This document shows positions 39,046-48,867 of a stretch of 64,000 bases of DNA, in pieces. The DNA comes from Vibrio sp. 10N.286.49.B3 (lineage in GTDB: Bacteria; Pseudomonadota; Gammaproteobacteria; Enterobacterales; Vibrionaceae). The stretch covers positions 227,121-291,120 of the forward strand of contig NZ_MCUV01000035.1 in the NCBI RefSeq assembly GCF_002873395.1, written 5' to 3'. The stretch's first letter is position 1. Each line of letters starts with the position of its first letter. A program made the position numbers and the translations under genes. Below the pieces are notes generated by a model. It saw only the letters and a program-made list of their open reading frames with translations, searched no databases and was not told the origin of the DNA.

Positions 39046-40728
39046 ATGCTTGTCAATATAAAAAAAACAGCACTCGCAGCAGCAATTATTGCTACTGCTA
39101 CAACTGGGTTTGCTTCAATAGCAACCGCTGCTGAGCGCAGTGAACTCACGATTCACCCAAAAGAATATACGACATTTGTTCGTAACTTTAACCCGTACCT
39201 AGGCGCAACTAACCTACATACAACAACTGACTTTATTTATGAGCCGCTTGTTGTGTTTAATGAAATGCACGGTAACACACCTGTATTTCGCCTAGCAGAA
39301 AGTTACAAAATGTCTGATGACCTAATGAGTGTTACTTTTGATATTCGTGAAGGTGTCACTTGGTCTGATGGTCAGAAATTCACTGCCGATGATGTTGTCT
39401 TCTCTTTCAACTTAGTAAAAGCAAAACCAGAGCTAGACCAAAGCGGTATTAACTCTTGGGTGACTAGTGTAGAAAAAGTGGGTAATAATCAAGTTCGCTT
39501 TACACTAACAGAAGCAAACTCAAACGTTCCTTACGAAATATCTAAAGTGCCTGTGGTTCCACAACACATCTGGAAAGATATCAAAGAGCCAACAACATTC
39601 ACCAATGAAAACCCTGTCGGATCAGGTCCTTTTACTGATATTGACACTTTTACTGCTCAACTTTACATCCAATGTCGCAACCCTAACTACTGGGATGCCG
39701 CTAACCTAGATGTTGACTGTTTACGCGTTCCACAAATTGCGAATAACGATCAGTTCTTAGGCAAAATTGTAAACTCTGAAATTGACTGGAGTTCATCATT
39801 TGTCCCAGATATTGACCGCACTTACGCTGCAGCAAGTCCTAAACACCACTACTGGTATCCGCCTTCAGGTACTCAAGCATTCATGGTTAACTTCAATAAC
39901 CCGGATGCTGCAAAACATGAAGCGCTAAACAATGTCGAATTCCGTCGCGCATTCTCAATGGCACTTGACCGTCAAACTATCATTGATATCGCTTTCTATG
40001 GTGGTGGTACAGTCAATGATTTTGCTTCTGGTTTAGGTTATGCATTTGAAGCTTGGTCAGATGAAAAAACGCACCAAGACTTTAAAGGCTACAACTCTTA
40101 CAACGCGCAAGGTGCTAAAGATTTACTCGCAAAAGCTGGCTTTAAAGACACCAATAAAGATGGCTTTGTTGAAACGCCATCGGGCAAATCATTTGAGCTA
40201 CTAATCCAGTCTCCAAATGGTTGGACTGATTTTAACAATACTGTACAGCTTGCTGTTGAGCAGCTACTCGATGTAGGTATTAAAGCACGTGCTCGTACAC
40301 CAGATTTCTCCGTGTATAACCAAGCAATGTTAGAAGGGACATACGATGTAGCCTACACCAACTACTTCCATGGTGCAGACCCATACACGTACTGGAACAG
40401 TGCTTACAACTCATCACTTCAACACGGTGATGGTATGCCTCGCTTTGCAATGCACTACTACAAAAATGACAACCTAGATGGTCTGTTAAACAGCTTCTAC
40501 AAAACAGCAAATAAAAATGAGCAGCTAGAAATTGCTCATGGTATCCAGAAAATCATTGCTTCTGAGCAAGTAACGATTCCAGTGATGTCTGGTGCTTACA
40601 TGTTCCAATACAACACAACTCGCTTTACGGGTTGGTGGAATGAAGAGAACCCACAAGGTCGTCCAAACATTTGGGCTGGTATCCCAGAGCGTCTACTTCA
40701 TGTACTGGACCTAAAACCAGTTATTTAA
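39046..40728 (+). CDS. cbp: Chitin oligosaccharide-binding protein (periplasmic, SBP family 5)
   Basis: Captures (GlcNAc)n in the periplasm for the ABC importer and, in V. cholerae, also controls ChiS by binding its periplasmic domain. 560 aa, typical of the oligopeptide-binding fold (SBP_bac_5). The signal peptide is about 1-29 (ending ATAAE), with no lipobox, so a soluble periplasmic protein. SVTFDIREGVTWSDGQKFTADDVVFSF is the family signature near 98-124. ATG 39046 has AAGGA seven bases upstream. Corresponds to VC0620. A 9-bp hairpin after its stop probably raises its mRNA level above that of the permeases. Confidence 0.93.
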   Translation: MLVNIKKTALAAAIIATATTGFASIATAAERSELTIHPKEYTTFVRNFNPYLGATNLHTTTDFIYEPLVVFNEMHGNTPVFRLAESYKMSDDLMSVTFDIREGVTWSDGQKFTADDVVFSFNLVKAKPELDQSGINSWVTSVEKVGNNQVRFTLTEANSNVPYEISKVPVVPQHIWKDIKEPTTFTNENPVGSGPFTDIDTFTAQLYIQCRNPNYWDAANLDVDCLRVPQIANNDQFLGKIVNSEIDWSSSFVPDIDRTYAAASPKHHYWYPPSGTQAFMVNFNNPDAAKHEALNNVEFRRAFSMALDRQTIIDIAFYGGGTVNDFASGLGYAFEAWSDEKTHQDFKGYNSYNAQGAKDLLAKAGFKDTNKDGFVETPSGKSFELLIQSPNGWTDFNNTVQLAVEQLLDVGIKARARTPDFSVYNQAMLEGTYDVAYTNYFHGADPYTYWNSAYNSSLQHGDGMPRFAMHYYKNDNLDGLLNSFYKTANKNEQLEIAHGIQKIIASEQVTIPVMSGAYMFQYNTTRFTGWWNEENPQGRPNIWAGIPERLLHVLDLKPVI

Positions 40729-40747
40729 GTTCACGTTCATCTCTAAT

Positions 40748-40770
40748 GTGGCGAGCCTCTTGCTCGCCAC
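40748..40770 (+). other. Gene-boundary hairpin after the binding-protein gene
   Basis: GTGGCGAGC pairs with GCTCGCCAC around CTCTT, 19 bases past the stop, with no U-tract. Such stems protect the 3' end of the highly expressed binding-protein mRNA in ABC operons. Confidence 0.75.
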
Positions 40771-40906
40771 TTATCAACAGCTCCCACACTCTCAACTGAT
40801 AGCATGACGCTAGCCGTCAGGGGGTTGCTCGCTTCAAATAAAGTGTTTGATGCCTGCAACCATATAACCAGGAAAGGGAAAAACTTGGGTGAGTAAGGTG
40901 TAAGTT

Positions 40907-41893
40907 ATGGGTTATTTTTTAAGACGTTTATCTTTTTATTTTGTCGCTTTATTGGTGGCTGCAACGTTAAATTTTATTATTCCTCGAGCGATGCCTGGTG
41001 ACCCAGTTACCATGATGTTCGCGAACGCTTCTGTTCAAGTCACACCTGAGCGTATAGAAGCAATGAAACAGTTACTCGGCTTTGTCGATGGTCCTATTTG
41101 GGTGCAGTACTTAGCTTATATGAAAAATATTCTCAGCTGGGAATTAGGCACTTCAATCCAATTTTATCCGTTGGCCGTTAATTCTCTGCTAAGCAGCGCT
41201 TTTGGTTGGTCACTATTTTTAGCTGGAACAGCGGTTATCTTATCGTTCTCTCTAGGATCGGTTTTAGGTATCTTTGCCGCTTGGAAACGAGGCAGTAAAT
41301 ATGATTCATTCGTGACTCCAGGCATGCTCGTTATCCAAGCGGTGCCGCAAGTTGTTATCGCTATGATTGCCATGTTTACTTTTGCGATTGGCTTAAAGTG
41401 GTTCCCGACGGGTTACGCTTACACCGCAGGGACCATCCCTGACTGGACAAGTTGGGCATTTATTAAAGATGTGGCTTACCACGCCGTACTTCCCCTTTTC
41501 TGTGCTTCCATTGTTCAGGTCGGCGGTTTCTTAGTCAACATGCGTAACAACATGATCAATTTATTGGCTGAAGACTACATCACTATGGCGAAAGGCAAAG
41601 GCCTTAGCGAGAACCGTGTGGTATTTAACTACGCTGCTCGTAACGCAATGCTACCGAGTGTTACTGCACTCTCAATGTCATTAGGTATGGCAATTGGTGG
41701 TCAATTAATCATTGAAATCATCTTTAACTATCCAGGTTTAGGCAGCGTGCTATTTAATGCAATTACTGCTCGCGACTATCAAGTACTTCAAGGTCAACTG
41801 CTGATCATGACCTTATTCATGCTGTTCTTTAACTTACTTGCAGACATGCTTTACGTTGTACTCGACCCACGCCTACGTAAGGGAGCAAAATAA
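40907..41893 (+). CDS. Chitin oligosaccharide ABC permease 1 (DppB/OppB type)
   Basis: Inner-membrane permease, 328 aa, with six predicted helices. The N-terminal SFYFVALLVAATLNFIIPRAMPGDP is the OppB signature, and the EAA loop is ITMAKGKGLSENRVVFNYAARNAMLP near 225. Works with permease 2 and the two ATPases to import chitobiose and related oligosaccharides. Next gene starts two bases after its stop. Equivalent to VC0619 by order. Confidence 0.92.
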   Translation: MGYFLRRLSFYFVALLVAATLNFIIPRAMPGDPVTMMFANASVQVTPERIEAMKQLLGFVDGPIWVQYLAYMKNILSWELGTSIQFYPLAVNSLLSSAFGWSLFLAGTAVILSFSLGSVLGIFAAWKRGSKYDSFVTPGMLVIQAVPQVVIAMIAMFTFAIGLKWFPTGYAYTAGTIPDWTSWAFIKDVAYHAVLPLFCASIVQVGGFLVNMRNNMINLLAEDYITMAKGKGLSENRVVFNYAARNAMLPSVTALSMSLGMAIGGQLIIEIIFNYPGLGSVLFNAITARDYQVLQGQLLIMTLFMLFFNLLADMLYVVLDPRLRKGAK

Positions 41894-41895
41894 TT

Positions 41896-42921
41896 ATGAA
41901 AGGCATAATCAAACTAATTTGGGGCAACCCAATGGCACTTCTCGGTGTCTCGATTCTCAGTGTATTTTTATTTCTCGCTTTAGCTGCGCCACTGGTTACT
42001 AAGCACGCACCCGATAAACGTACGGGTAATCCACATGAATACCCGGGCTTTGTAGTCAAGTCAGCACAAAGCAACCCAGACGGTTGGATTGCACAAAACT
42101 TAGCGGATGATCGTCGTACATTAATCATGTCAAAAAAAGCGGATCACATGCTAGGTACCTCTCGTATGGGTCGAGATATTTGGTCTCAAGTAGTGTATGG
42201 CGCACGAGTATCACTGGCGGTTGGTTTTGGTGCAGGTCTTACAGTTTGTTTCCTAGCCACTATTATCGGTGTCTCTGCGGGTTATTTTGGCGGTCGTGTT
42301 GATGATGTATTAACGGCGGCTATGAATATCATGCTGGTCATACCCCAGTATCCGCTACTCTTTGTTGTTGCAGCATTTATTGGTGAGGCAGGACCATTAA
42401 CCATTGCCATGATCATTGGCTGTACTTCCTGGGCATGGGGCGCACGTGTTGTTCGTTCACAAACGCTAGCACTGCGTGAAAAAGAGTTTGTCAAAGCGGC
42501 TGAAGTACTTGGTGAATCCTCTTTCCGTATTATCTTTGTCGAGATTCTACCTAACCTAATTTCGATTGTTGGCGCAAGTTTCATCGGTTCGGTTATGTAT
42601 GCAGTGATGATGGAAGCAACGATTTCCTTCTTAGGGCTTGGTGATCCAAACACCATCAGTTGGGGGATCATGCTTTACAACGTACAAACGTCATCTTCAA
42701 TGCTGATCGGCGCGTGGTGGGAGCTGCTTGCACCTTGTATTGCTTTAGTTTTCCTTGTTACTGGTCTTGCACTACTTAACTTTGCGGTAGATGAAATTGC
42801 CAACCCACAACTTCGTTCTCATAAAGGTATGAAGCGTTGGAAAAAAATGGCAAAGGAAGACAAAAATGAACGTAAACCTGTCCTAGAACCTCAACCTGCA
42901 CTTTGGAACGGAGATAAATAA
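41896..42921 (+). CDS. Chitin oligosaccharide ABC permease 2 (DppC/OppC type)
   Basis: Second membrane subunit, 341 aa. An N-terminal helix (about 12-34) is followed by an extended periplasmic stretch and five further helices. The EAA loop is FVKAAEVLGESSFRIIFVEILPN near 198-220 and the GTSRMGRDIWSQVVYGARVSL segment is the family hallmark. The C-terminus is a charged cytoplasmic tail of about 40 residues, longer than in many OppC proteins. It is separated from permease 1 by two bases and from the first ATPase by two bases. Confidence 0.92.
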   Translation: MKGIIKLIWGNPMALLGVSILSVFLFLALAAPLVTKHAPDKRTGNPHEYPGFVVKSAQSNPDGWIAQNLADDRRTLIMSKKADHMLGTSRMGRDIWSQVVYGARVSLAVGFGAGLTVCFLATIIGVSAGYFGGRVDDVLTAAMNIMLVIPQYPLLFVVAAFIGEAGPLTIAMIIGCTSWAWGARVVRSQTLALREKEFVKAAEVLGESSFRIIFVEILPNLISIVGASFIGSVMYAVMMEATISFLGLGDPNTISWGIMLYNVQTSSSMLIGAWWELLAPCIALVFLVTGLALLNFAVDEIANPQLRSHKGMKRWKKMAKEDKNERKPVLEPQPALWNGDK

Positions 42922-42923
42922 TC

Positions 42924-43907
42924 ATGGCTGAACCACTCATTTCAATCCGTAACTTATGTGTCGATTACATTACCGATGCTGGCGATGTTAGAGCGTGTAA
43001 TAACGTCAGCTTTGACATTGCTCCAGGTGAAGTTTTTGGGCTTGCTGGCGAATCTGGTTGTGGTAAATCAACCGTCGCTTTCTCGCTGATGCGCTTGCAC
43101 AAGCCACCCGCTTTCATTACTGGTGGACAGGTCATATTTAATGGCGAAAACATTCTTAACTACAGCGATCAACGCATGCAAGCGTTCCGCTGGAGTGAGA
43201 TGTCGATGGTTTTCCAAAGTGCGATGAACGCGTTAAACCCAGTTTTACCAATGGAAGAGCAGTTTTGTGATGTCATCATGCATCACACCTCAATGACTCG
43301 TGAGCAAGCGAAAAAACGCGCTGAAGGATTACTGGAAATTGTTGATATTCACCCAAGTCGTTTATCAGACTACCCTCACCAATTTTCAGGGGGTATGCGT
43401 CAACGTCTAGTGATTGCCATTGCTTTAGCGCTAAATCCAAAAATGATCATTATGGATGAACCAACAACGGCACTTGATGTAGTAGTACAACGTGAGATAT
43501 TGCAGAAAATTTATGCGTTAAAAGAAGAGTTTGGTTTCTCTATCTTATTCATTACTCACGATATATCACTGATGGTCGAATTCTCTGACCGCATCGGGAT
43601 CATGTACTCAGGTGAGTTGATTGAAGTTGCCCCATCGAAGCAAATACTGGAAAGCCCATACCACCCTTACACGAAAGGGCTGGGAAGTTCTTTCCCACCA
43701 CTAACAGGACCGAAAACAAAGTTAACTGGGATCCCTGGCAACCCGTTAAACCTGTTAGATATACCACAAGGATGTCGCTTCCAGGCGCGTTGTAATCGAG
43801 TACACGAAGCTTGTACAAAACAGGCAACGAATTTGCGCCAAGTAGAGCCTAACCGTTTTTCTAATTGCCATCTCTATGGTGACACGATTGCTCATGTCAA
43901 TGCATAG
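42924..43907 (+). CDS. Chitin oligosaccharide ABC ATPase 1 (DppD/OppD type)
   Basis: Nucleotide-binding subunit, 327 aa. Walker A is GESGCGKST near 43, the signature is FSGGMRQRLVIA near 156, Walker B is MIIMDEP near 176, and the switch His is in ITHDIS near 212. The C-terminal region carries the oligopeptide-type extension with Cys residues (GCRFQARCNRVHEAC and NCHLYGD), as found in DppD/F. Overall a complete ATPase that should pair with ATPase 2. Confidence 0.93.
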   Translation: MAEPLISIRNLCVDYITDAGDVRACNNVSFDIAPGEVFGLAGESGCGKSTVAFSLMRLHKPPAFITGGQVIFNGENILNYSDQRMQAFRWSEMSMVFQSAMNALNPVLPMEEQFCDVIMHHTSMTREQAKKRAEGLLEIVDIHPSRLSDYPHQFSGGMRQRLVIAIALALNPKMIIMDEPTTALDVVVQREILQKIYALKEEFGFSILFITHDISLMVEFSDRIGIMYSGELIEVAPSKQILESPYHPYTKGLGSSFPPLTGPKTKLTGIPGNPLNLLDIPQGCRFQARCNRVHEACTKQATNLRQVEPNRFSNCHLYGDTIAHVNA

Positions 43908-43957
43908 AGCAGCGTTAAAAACACTGGCATTAGTAATAACAGTTTTTGGAGAGAGTT

Positions 43958-44953
43958 ATGAGTAACAATTATGGTCAACTGCTGGTCGAAGGTAAGAATG
44001 TCGTCAAAGATTTCCCGATCAGTAGCACAACACTAAAGCAGCCTTTAATGCGCGCACTCAATGATGTGTCATTCAAAATGTATAAAAGTCGCGGTCTAGC
44101 CGTGGTTGGCGAGTCGGGTTCGGGTAAATCGACTACCGCAAAAATGATTGCCAAAATGTATGCACCATCCAACGGCATCATTAAATATAAAGGTCGTGAT
44201 ATACAAGAGATCAAAAAGAAAAATGAGTTAATGCACTACCGTGAAGGCGTCCAGATGGTATGGCAAGACCCGTTTGGATCACTTAATCCAACGCATACGA
44301 TCTTCCATCATATCGCGCGCCCACTGCTTATCCATAAAAAGCTCAATTCAGGCAATAAAAAAGAGCTTGAAGATCGTGTTTATGATCTCTTAGAACAAGT
44401 TGGACTTATTCCAGCTAAAGAGACAGCGGCAAAATATCCCCACCAGCTATCTGGAGGTCAGCGTCAACGTGTCAACTTAGCACGTAACATCGCGGTTGGT
44501 GCAGAGGTTGTTCTTGCTGATGAGCCAACCTCCATGCTTGATGTATCTATCCGTGCAGGTGTACTTAACCTGATGGAAGAGATGAAGTTTGAGAAACAAA
44601 TGTCGCTACTTTACATCACGCACGATATCGCAACCGCTCGTTATATCGCTGAAGATATCTCGGTCATGTATGTCGGACACATGGTCGAATGGGGTGATAC
44701 AGATGAAGTCATCGCTGATCCTCAGCACCCTTATACACAGCTGCTGGTATCAGCAGTGCCAGATCCTAAAAAATCAATCCACGATAAGTTAAAAGGCAAC
44801 AAAGGTGAAATACCACTTTGGACGCCTGACTCTGTGGGCTGTCCGTTTGCTGGGCGCTGCTCTCATGCCATGAGCAAGTGTAAAGAGCAATTACCTGGCG
44901 TAACACAACTCGCCGAGAATCACTTTGTGCGCTGCTATTTGCACGAAAGCTAA
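43958..44953 (+). CDS. Chitin oligosaccharide ABC ATPase 2 (DppF/OppF type)
   Basis: Second nucleotide-binding subunit, 331 aa. Start at ATG 43958, which has GGAG six bases upstream; a TTG at 43946 opens the frame earlier but has no site. Walker A is GESGSGKST near 50, the signature LSGGQRQRVNLARNIA near 163, and Walker B VVLADEPTSMLD near 185. The C-terminal Cys pattern (GCPFAGRCSHAMSKC) is as in the DppF family. The gap to ATPase 1 is 50 bases, larger than between the other transporter genes. Confidence 0.93.
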   Translation: MSNNYGQLLVEGKNVVKDFPISSTTLKQPLMRALNDVSFKMYKSRGLAVVGESGSGKSTTAKMIAKMYAPSNGIIKYKGRDIQEIKKKNELMHYREGVQMVWQDPFGSLNPTHTIFHHIARPLLIHKKLNSGNKKELEDRVYDLLEQVGLIPAKETAAKYPHQLSGGQRQRVNLARNIAVGAEVVLADEPTSMLDVSIRAGVLNLMEEMKFEKQMSLLYITHDIATARYIAEDISVMYVGHMVEWGDTDEVIADPQHPYTQLLVSAVPDPKKSIHDKLKGNKGEIPLWTPDSVGCPFAGRCSHAMSKCKEQLPGVTQLAENHFVRCYLHES

Positions 44954-44960
44954 ACCGCGT

Positions 44961-44988
44961 AATTAGACCCTTTCACTAGGGTCTAATT
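44961..44988 (+). other. Gene-boundary hairpin after the transporter genes
   Basis: AATTAGACCCT pairs perfectly with AGGGTCTAATT around a six-base loop, starting eight bases after the ATPase 2 stop. No U-tract follows. It separates the transporter cistrons from the enzyme cistrons. Confidence 0.75.
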
Positions 44989-45071
44989 AACTTCTGATTT
45001 TATCACTATTGACCATCGCGACATAAAACCTAGGCAGAGAAATCTAGGCATAATGATAATGGAGTACAGAG

Positions 45072-46805
45072 TTGCAATTACTAATCAACCATATTGGCTA
45101 TGAATCGAAAGGATCTAAGCAAGCCATTTTACAAACGCCTCAGCCTCGCTTATCTAATTACTCAGCGCTGCTGGTTTGTGCACAGAACCATATCACGGTC
45201 GATAACATTTCCATTGAAAAAAATGGAGAGGTTGATAATTGGCACTTTGGTCATTTTTATACGCTCAATTTTACCAAGTTTACTCAGCCTGGTACCTATT
45301 ACATTCGTTTTGATAACTTACGCTCTGAAGTGTTTGAGATCAGCGAAAATCTACTCATGACACGCACCTTCTCCGATGTTCTAAACTACTTTAAATCACA
45401 ACGCTCTAGTGGTCGCTTTGATAAGCAAGATCAGAATATTTCAGTCCTAAACAGCGACCAAACGATGGATGCTCACGGTGGCTGGTATGATGCATCTGGC
45501 GATGTGAGTAAATATTTGAGTCACCTTTCTTATGCCAATTATTTAAACCCACAACAGATACCAATGGTTGTGTGGAATATGCTTAAGGGGTTATCACTGA
45601 CCGATTCTCACCCTGAGCTCTCACCATTTTCACAAGAGCGCTTAATCGAAGAAGCGCTATTTGGTGCAGACTTCCTATTAAGAATGCAAAGTACTGATGG
45701 CTACTTCTTTATGACCGTGTTTGATGGTTGGAGTAAAGAAACCCAGCAACGTGAAGTGTGTGCCTATGAAACTCAAGCAGGAAAGAAAACCAGCGATTAT
45801 CAAGCAGGCTACCGTCAAGGTGGTGGTGTAGCGATTGCTTCTTTAGCAGCGACGGCTCGATTAGAACGAACTGGTGACTTTAAGCCCAATGAATACTTGC
45901 AAGCGGCTGAACGTGGCTATTGGCATTTACGTGAAAACAATCGCCACTATTTAGATGATAATCAAGAAAACATTATTGATGAGTACTGCGCGCTACTGGC
46001 TAGCTGCGAGCTATTTAAAACCACTCAAGAGCAGCGCTACCTAGCAGAAGCCAGAGATTGGGCGCAACGCCTGTCATTACGCCAACTTTCCGATGATAAC
46101 CTGCAAAACTTCTGGTCTGCAAACCATGATGGTTCGCGCCCTTATTACCATGCAGTCGAAGCTGGGTTACCCGTTATAGCACTGTGTGAGTATTTAAGTA
46201 TCGAAACAGAGTCTGCATATAAACAGCCGATTGCCACGGTTGTACTGCAAGCTTGTCAGTTTGAATTAAATATCAGCCAGCGTGTTACCAACCCTTTCAG
46301 CTACCCGCGCCAGTACGTCAAACCTGTTAATGGGAAGAAACAAGAAACTTTCTTTATGCCACATGATAATGAAAGCGGCTATTGGTGGCAGGGAGAAAAT
46401 GCCCGCTTAGCCTCAATGGCAACTATGGCGTATCTTGCACAAGATCATATTAATAACCCTGCACTAAAAGCAGAACTGATCAACTTTGCGCAGCGTTCAT
46501 TAGATTGGATTTTGGGGCTCAACCCTTACCATTGCTGCATGCTTGATGGGCATGGTCGCAATAATCCAGACTACCTACCTAAACATGGATTTTTTAATGC
46601 AAAAGGCGGCATCTGCAATGGAATAACATCAGGGGTTGATGATGAAAAAGACATCGCCTTTAATCCAACAGAGCATAAAAATGATAGCGAGCAAAATTGG
46701 CGCTGGGGAGAACAGTGGCTACCACATAGCGCTTGGTATCTATTGGCAATAATGGCGCAAACCTATCATTTTGAATCCATAAATAAAGCTAACGGCGAGG
46801 GTTGA
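45072..46805 (+). CDS. GH9 exo-beta-D-glucosaminidase (chitosan oligosaccharide hydrolase)
   Basis: A cytoplasmic family-9 glycoside hydrolase of 577 aa, with no signal peptide. An N-terminal Ig-like cellulase N domain (about 1-85) precedes the alpha/alpha barrel. The catalytic base region is GGWYDASGDVSKYLSH near 137 and the proton donor lies in the C-terminal RWGEQWLPHSAW (Glu in GEQ). It belongs to the vibrio subgroup in which the Photobacterium profundum member PBPRA0520 was shown by Honda and colleagues to be an exo-glucosaminidase, so annotation as an endoglucanase would be misleading. The start is TTG 45072, with GGAG seven bases before it. Its TGA overlaps or touches the GH20 start region. 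Confidence 0.88.
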   Translation: MQLLINHIGYESKGSKQAILQTPQPRLSNYSALLVCAQNHITVDNISIEKNGEVDNWHFGHFYTLNFTKFTQPGTYYIRFDNLRSEVFEISENLLMTRTFSDVLNYFKSQRSSGRFDKQDQNISVLNSDQTMDAHGGWYDASGDVSKYLSHLSYANYLNPQQIPMVVWNMLKGLSLTDSHPELSPFSQERLIEEALFGADFLLRMQSTDGYFFMTVFDGWSKETQQREVCAYETQAGKKTSDYQAGYRQGGGVAIASLAATARLERTGDFKPNEYLQAAERGYWHLRENNRHYLDDNQENIIDEYCALLASCELFKTTQEQRYLAEARDWAQRLSLRQLSDDNLQNFWSANHDGSRPYYHAVEAGLPVIALCEYLSIETESAYKQPIATVVLQACQFELNISQRVTNPFSYPRQYVKPVNGKKQETFFMPHDNESGYWWQGENARLASMATMAYLAQDHINNPALKAELINFAQRSLDWILGLNPYHCCMLDGHGRNNPDYLPKHGFFNAKGGICNGITSGVDDEKDIAFNPTEHKNDSEQNWRWGEQWLPHSAWYLLAIMAQTYHFESINKANGEG

Positions 46806-46807
46806 TG

Positions 46808-48766
46808 ATGAGCTATCGTTTAGATTTTACTGTCTTATCTGAGCAAGATAACCACTGCCGACTCGGGTTAGCCTTACATAACTTAACTGATCAATCGATT
46901 AGTGCTTGGTCTTTGCATTTTGGTTTTGAGCGTTTTATTCAAGTCGATAGTGTTACTCAAGGCAGCTTATCTCAAGTTGGTAGTTTCCTAACTTTTACGC
47001 CCCCATCCTTGACACTTGAAGCCAATGAGCATATCTACATTGAATTTGACGTCGGTACTGCACCTTTGCGTTTCTTAACCGATGGTATTAAAGATGCGTT
47101 TATTCAGTTAAGTGAGTCATCCGTGTGCCCTATTCTACCGGTAATGGTCACTCCAATTGCTTTAGCTTCACCTTACCATCAGCGCACTCACATAGCGCAT
47201 GTTGACAGCGCTCGCTATCCACTGATCCCTTTACCACAACAGCTAATTGCCCATGAGGGTGACTATACGTTGAACGATCAGAGTGAATTGTACTGCCACT
47301 GCGAACAGGCTCTTGACGGCGCTCACTGGCTACAAGAAGAACTGAATAACCTATACCAACTAACGGTTGCGGTTCATAAGCCAGCTAAAATCACTTCAAC
47401 GTTGAATATTGACAACAACACACAGCAGTCCATCGCTTTCATAACTCTGCCGACTCTAGATGAGGGGCATTACCGCCTCTCAGTTAGTGCACAAAGTATT
47501 GTGATTTACTCTGGATCAAAAAGTGGCTTTATCCACGCTGCTGCAAGTTTAATCCAGCTTATTAGCACCAATAAAAATAGTAAAACATTATCAATACCTT
47601 GCTGTGAAATTGAGGATTCACCTCGCTTTGGTTATCGCGGCATGATGCTAGATTGCGCTCGCCATTTTCACTCAGTGACCAGCGTTAAAAAACTGATTAA
47701 CCGCCTTGCTCACTATAAGTTCAACACCTTTCACTGGCACCTAACCGATGATGAAGGTTGGAGAATTGAAATAAAGTCACTACCTGCTTTAACGGATATT
47801 GGAGCATGGCGCGGTATAAATACAGCCATTGAACCACAATATTCTCACTTATCTGATACTTACGGTGGTTTTTATAGTCAGGCTGAAATTAAACATATCA
47901 TTGCCTATGCCGAGCAGCGTGGGATCACGATTATCCCTGAAATTGATATTCCTGGACACTGCCGAGCGGCGGTTATCTCATTACCTGATTTATTGATCGA
48001 CCAAGATGACACAACGGTATATCGCAGCATTCAAAACTATAGCGATAACGTGCTCAATCCTGCACTCGAAGGCACCTACTTTTTCTTAGATAGTGTTTTA
48101 GAAGAAGTCGCTGCCCTATTTCCTGGTCCTTATCTGCATATTGGCGCTGATGAAGTCCCTAATGGCGTTTGGCTTAACAGCCCAAAATGTCAGCAATTAA
48201 TGAGTCAGGAAGGCTATCAAGAACCCAAAGAGCTGCAAGCTCACCTATTACGCTACGCCGAAAAGAAACTCAAAACACTGGGTAAGCGCATGCTGGGTTG
48301 GGAAGAAGCACAGCATGGTAATAAGGTCAGCAAAGATACCATTATTTACGCTTGGCAAAATGAACAAGCCGCCATTGATTGCGCTAAGCAAGGGTTTGAT
48401 ATCGTCCTGCAACCTGCTCAATTTACGTATTTAGATATGGTGCAAGATTACGCTCCAGAAGAGCCTGGCGTTGATTGGGCGGTCGTTCTTCCACTAGAAG
48501 CCGCTTACCGCTATGAACCTCTTGCCGAGATAGAAGCGAGCAGCCCGGTTCATCAGCGAATGTTAGGAATCCAGTGTGCAATGTGGTGTGAAGGAGTAAA
48601 GGACGAGCAACGCCTTGATTATCTGCTCTTTCCACGTATGACTGCGATAGCTGAAACCTGCTGGACAGCAGCGAAAAGCAGACACTGGCATGATTATTTA
48701 GCACGCCTCAAAGGGCACTTACCACTGCTCGACCGTCAGCATATAAATTACCGTCAACCTTGGTGA
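46808..48766 (+). CDS. GH20 beta-N-acetylhexosaminidase
   Basis: Releases terminal GlcNAc from chitin oligosaccharides; about 652 aa with no signal peptide, so cytoplasmic. An N-terminal carbohydrate-binding-like domain (about 1-100) and a GH20b domain (about 130-270) precede the catalytic TIM barrel. The catalytic Asp-Glu pair is D448-E449 in HIGADEVPNG; FHWHLTDDEGWRIEIK near 310 is the substrate-side motif. I chose ATG 46808 because GAGG lies seven bases upstream; ATG 46805 is also in frame. The preceding stop is at 46803-46805, so GH9 and GH20 are coupled. Confidence 0.93.
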   Translation: MSYRLDFTVLSEQDNHCRLGLALHNLTDQSISAWSLHFGFERFIQVDSVTQGSLSQVGSFLTFTPPSLTLEANEHIYIEFDVGTAPLRFLTDGIKDAFIQLSESSVCPILPVMVTPIALASPYHQRTHIAHVDSARYPLIPLPQQLIAHEGDYTLNDQSELYCHCEQALDGAHWLQEELNNLYQLTVAVHKPAKITSTLNIDNNTQQSIAFITLPTLDEGHYRLSVSAQSIVIYSGSKSGFIHAAASLIQLISTNKNSKTLSIPCCEIEDSPRFGYRGMMLDCARHFHSVTSVKKLINRLAHYKFNTFHWHLTDDEGWRIEIKSLPALTDIGAWRGINTAIEPQYSHLSDTYGGFYSQAEIKHIIAYAEQRGITIIPEIDIPGHCRAAVISLPDLLIDQDDTTVYRSIQNYSDNVLNPALEGTYFFLDSVLEEVAALFPGPYLHIGADEVPNGVWLNSPKCQQLMSQEGYQEPKELQAHLLRYAEKKLKTLGKRMLGWEEAQHGNKVSKDTIIYAWQNEQAAIDCAKQGFDIVLQPAQFTYLDMVQDYAPEEPGVDWAVVLPLEAAYRYEPLAEIEASSPVHQRMLGIQCAMWCEGVKDEQRLDYLLFPRMTAIAETCWTAAKSRHWHDYLARLKGHLPLLDRQHINYRQPW

Positions 48767-48795
48767 TATCCAGCAAGTTTGGCAATAAACAGTAG

Positions 48796-48816
48796 CAAAA
48801 GGAAAGGCTCCTTTTG
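48796..48816 (+). other. Gene-boundary hairpin before GH94
   Basis: CAAAAGGA pairs with TCCTTTTG around a five-base loop. It lies between the GH20 stop and the phosphorylase ribosome-binding site and lacks a U-tract. Confidence 0.6.
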
Positions 48817-48867
48817 TTGAGCAACTTTAGTTAGCGACTCAATACGCTTATTTATAAGGAAATGACC

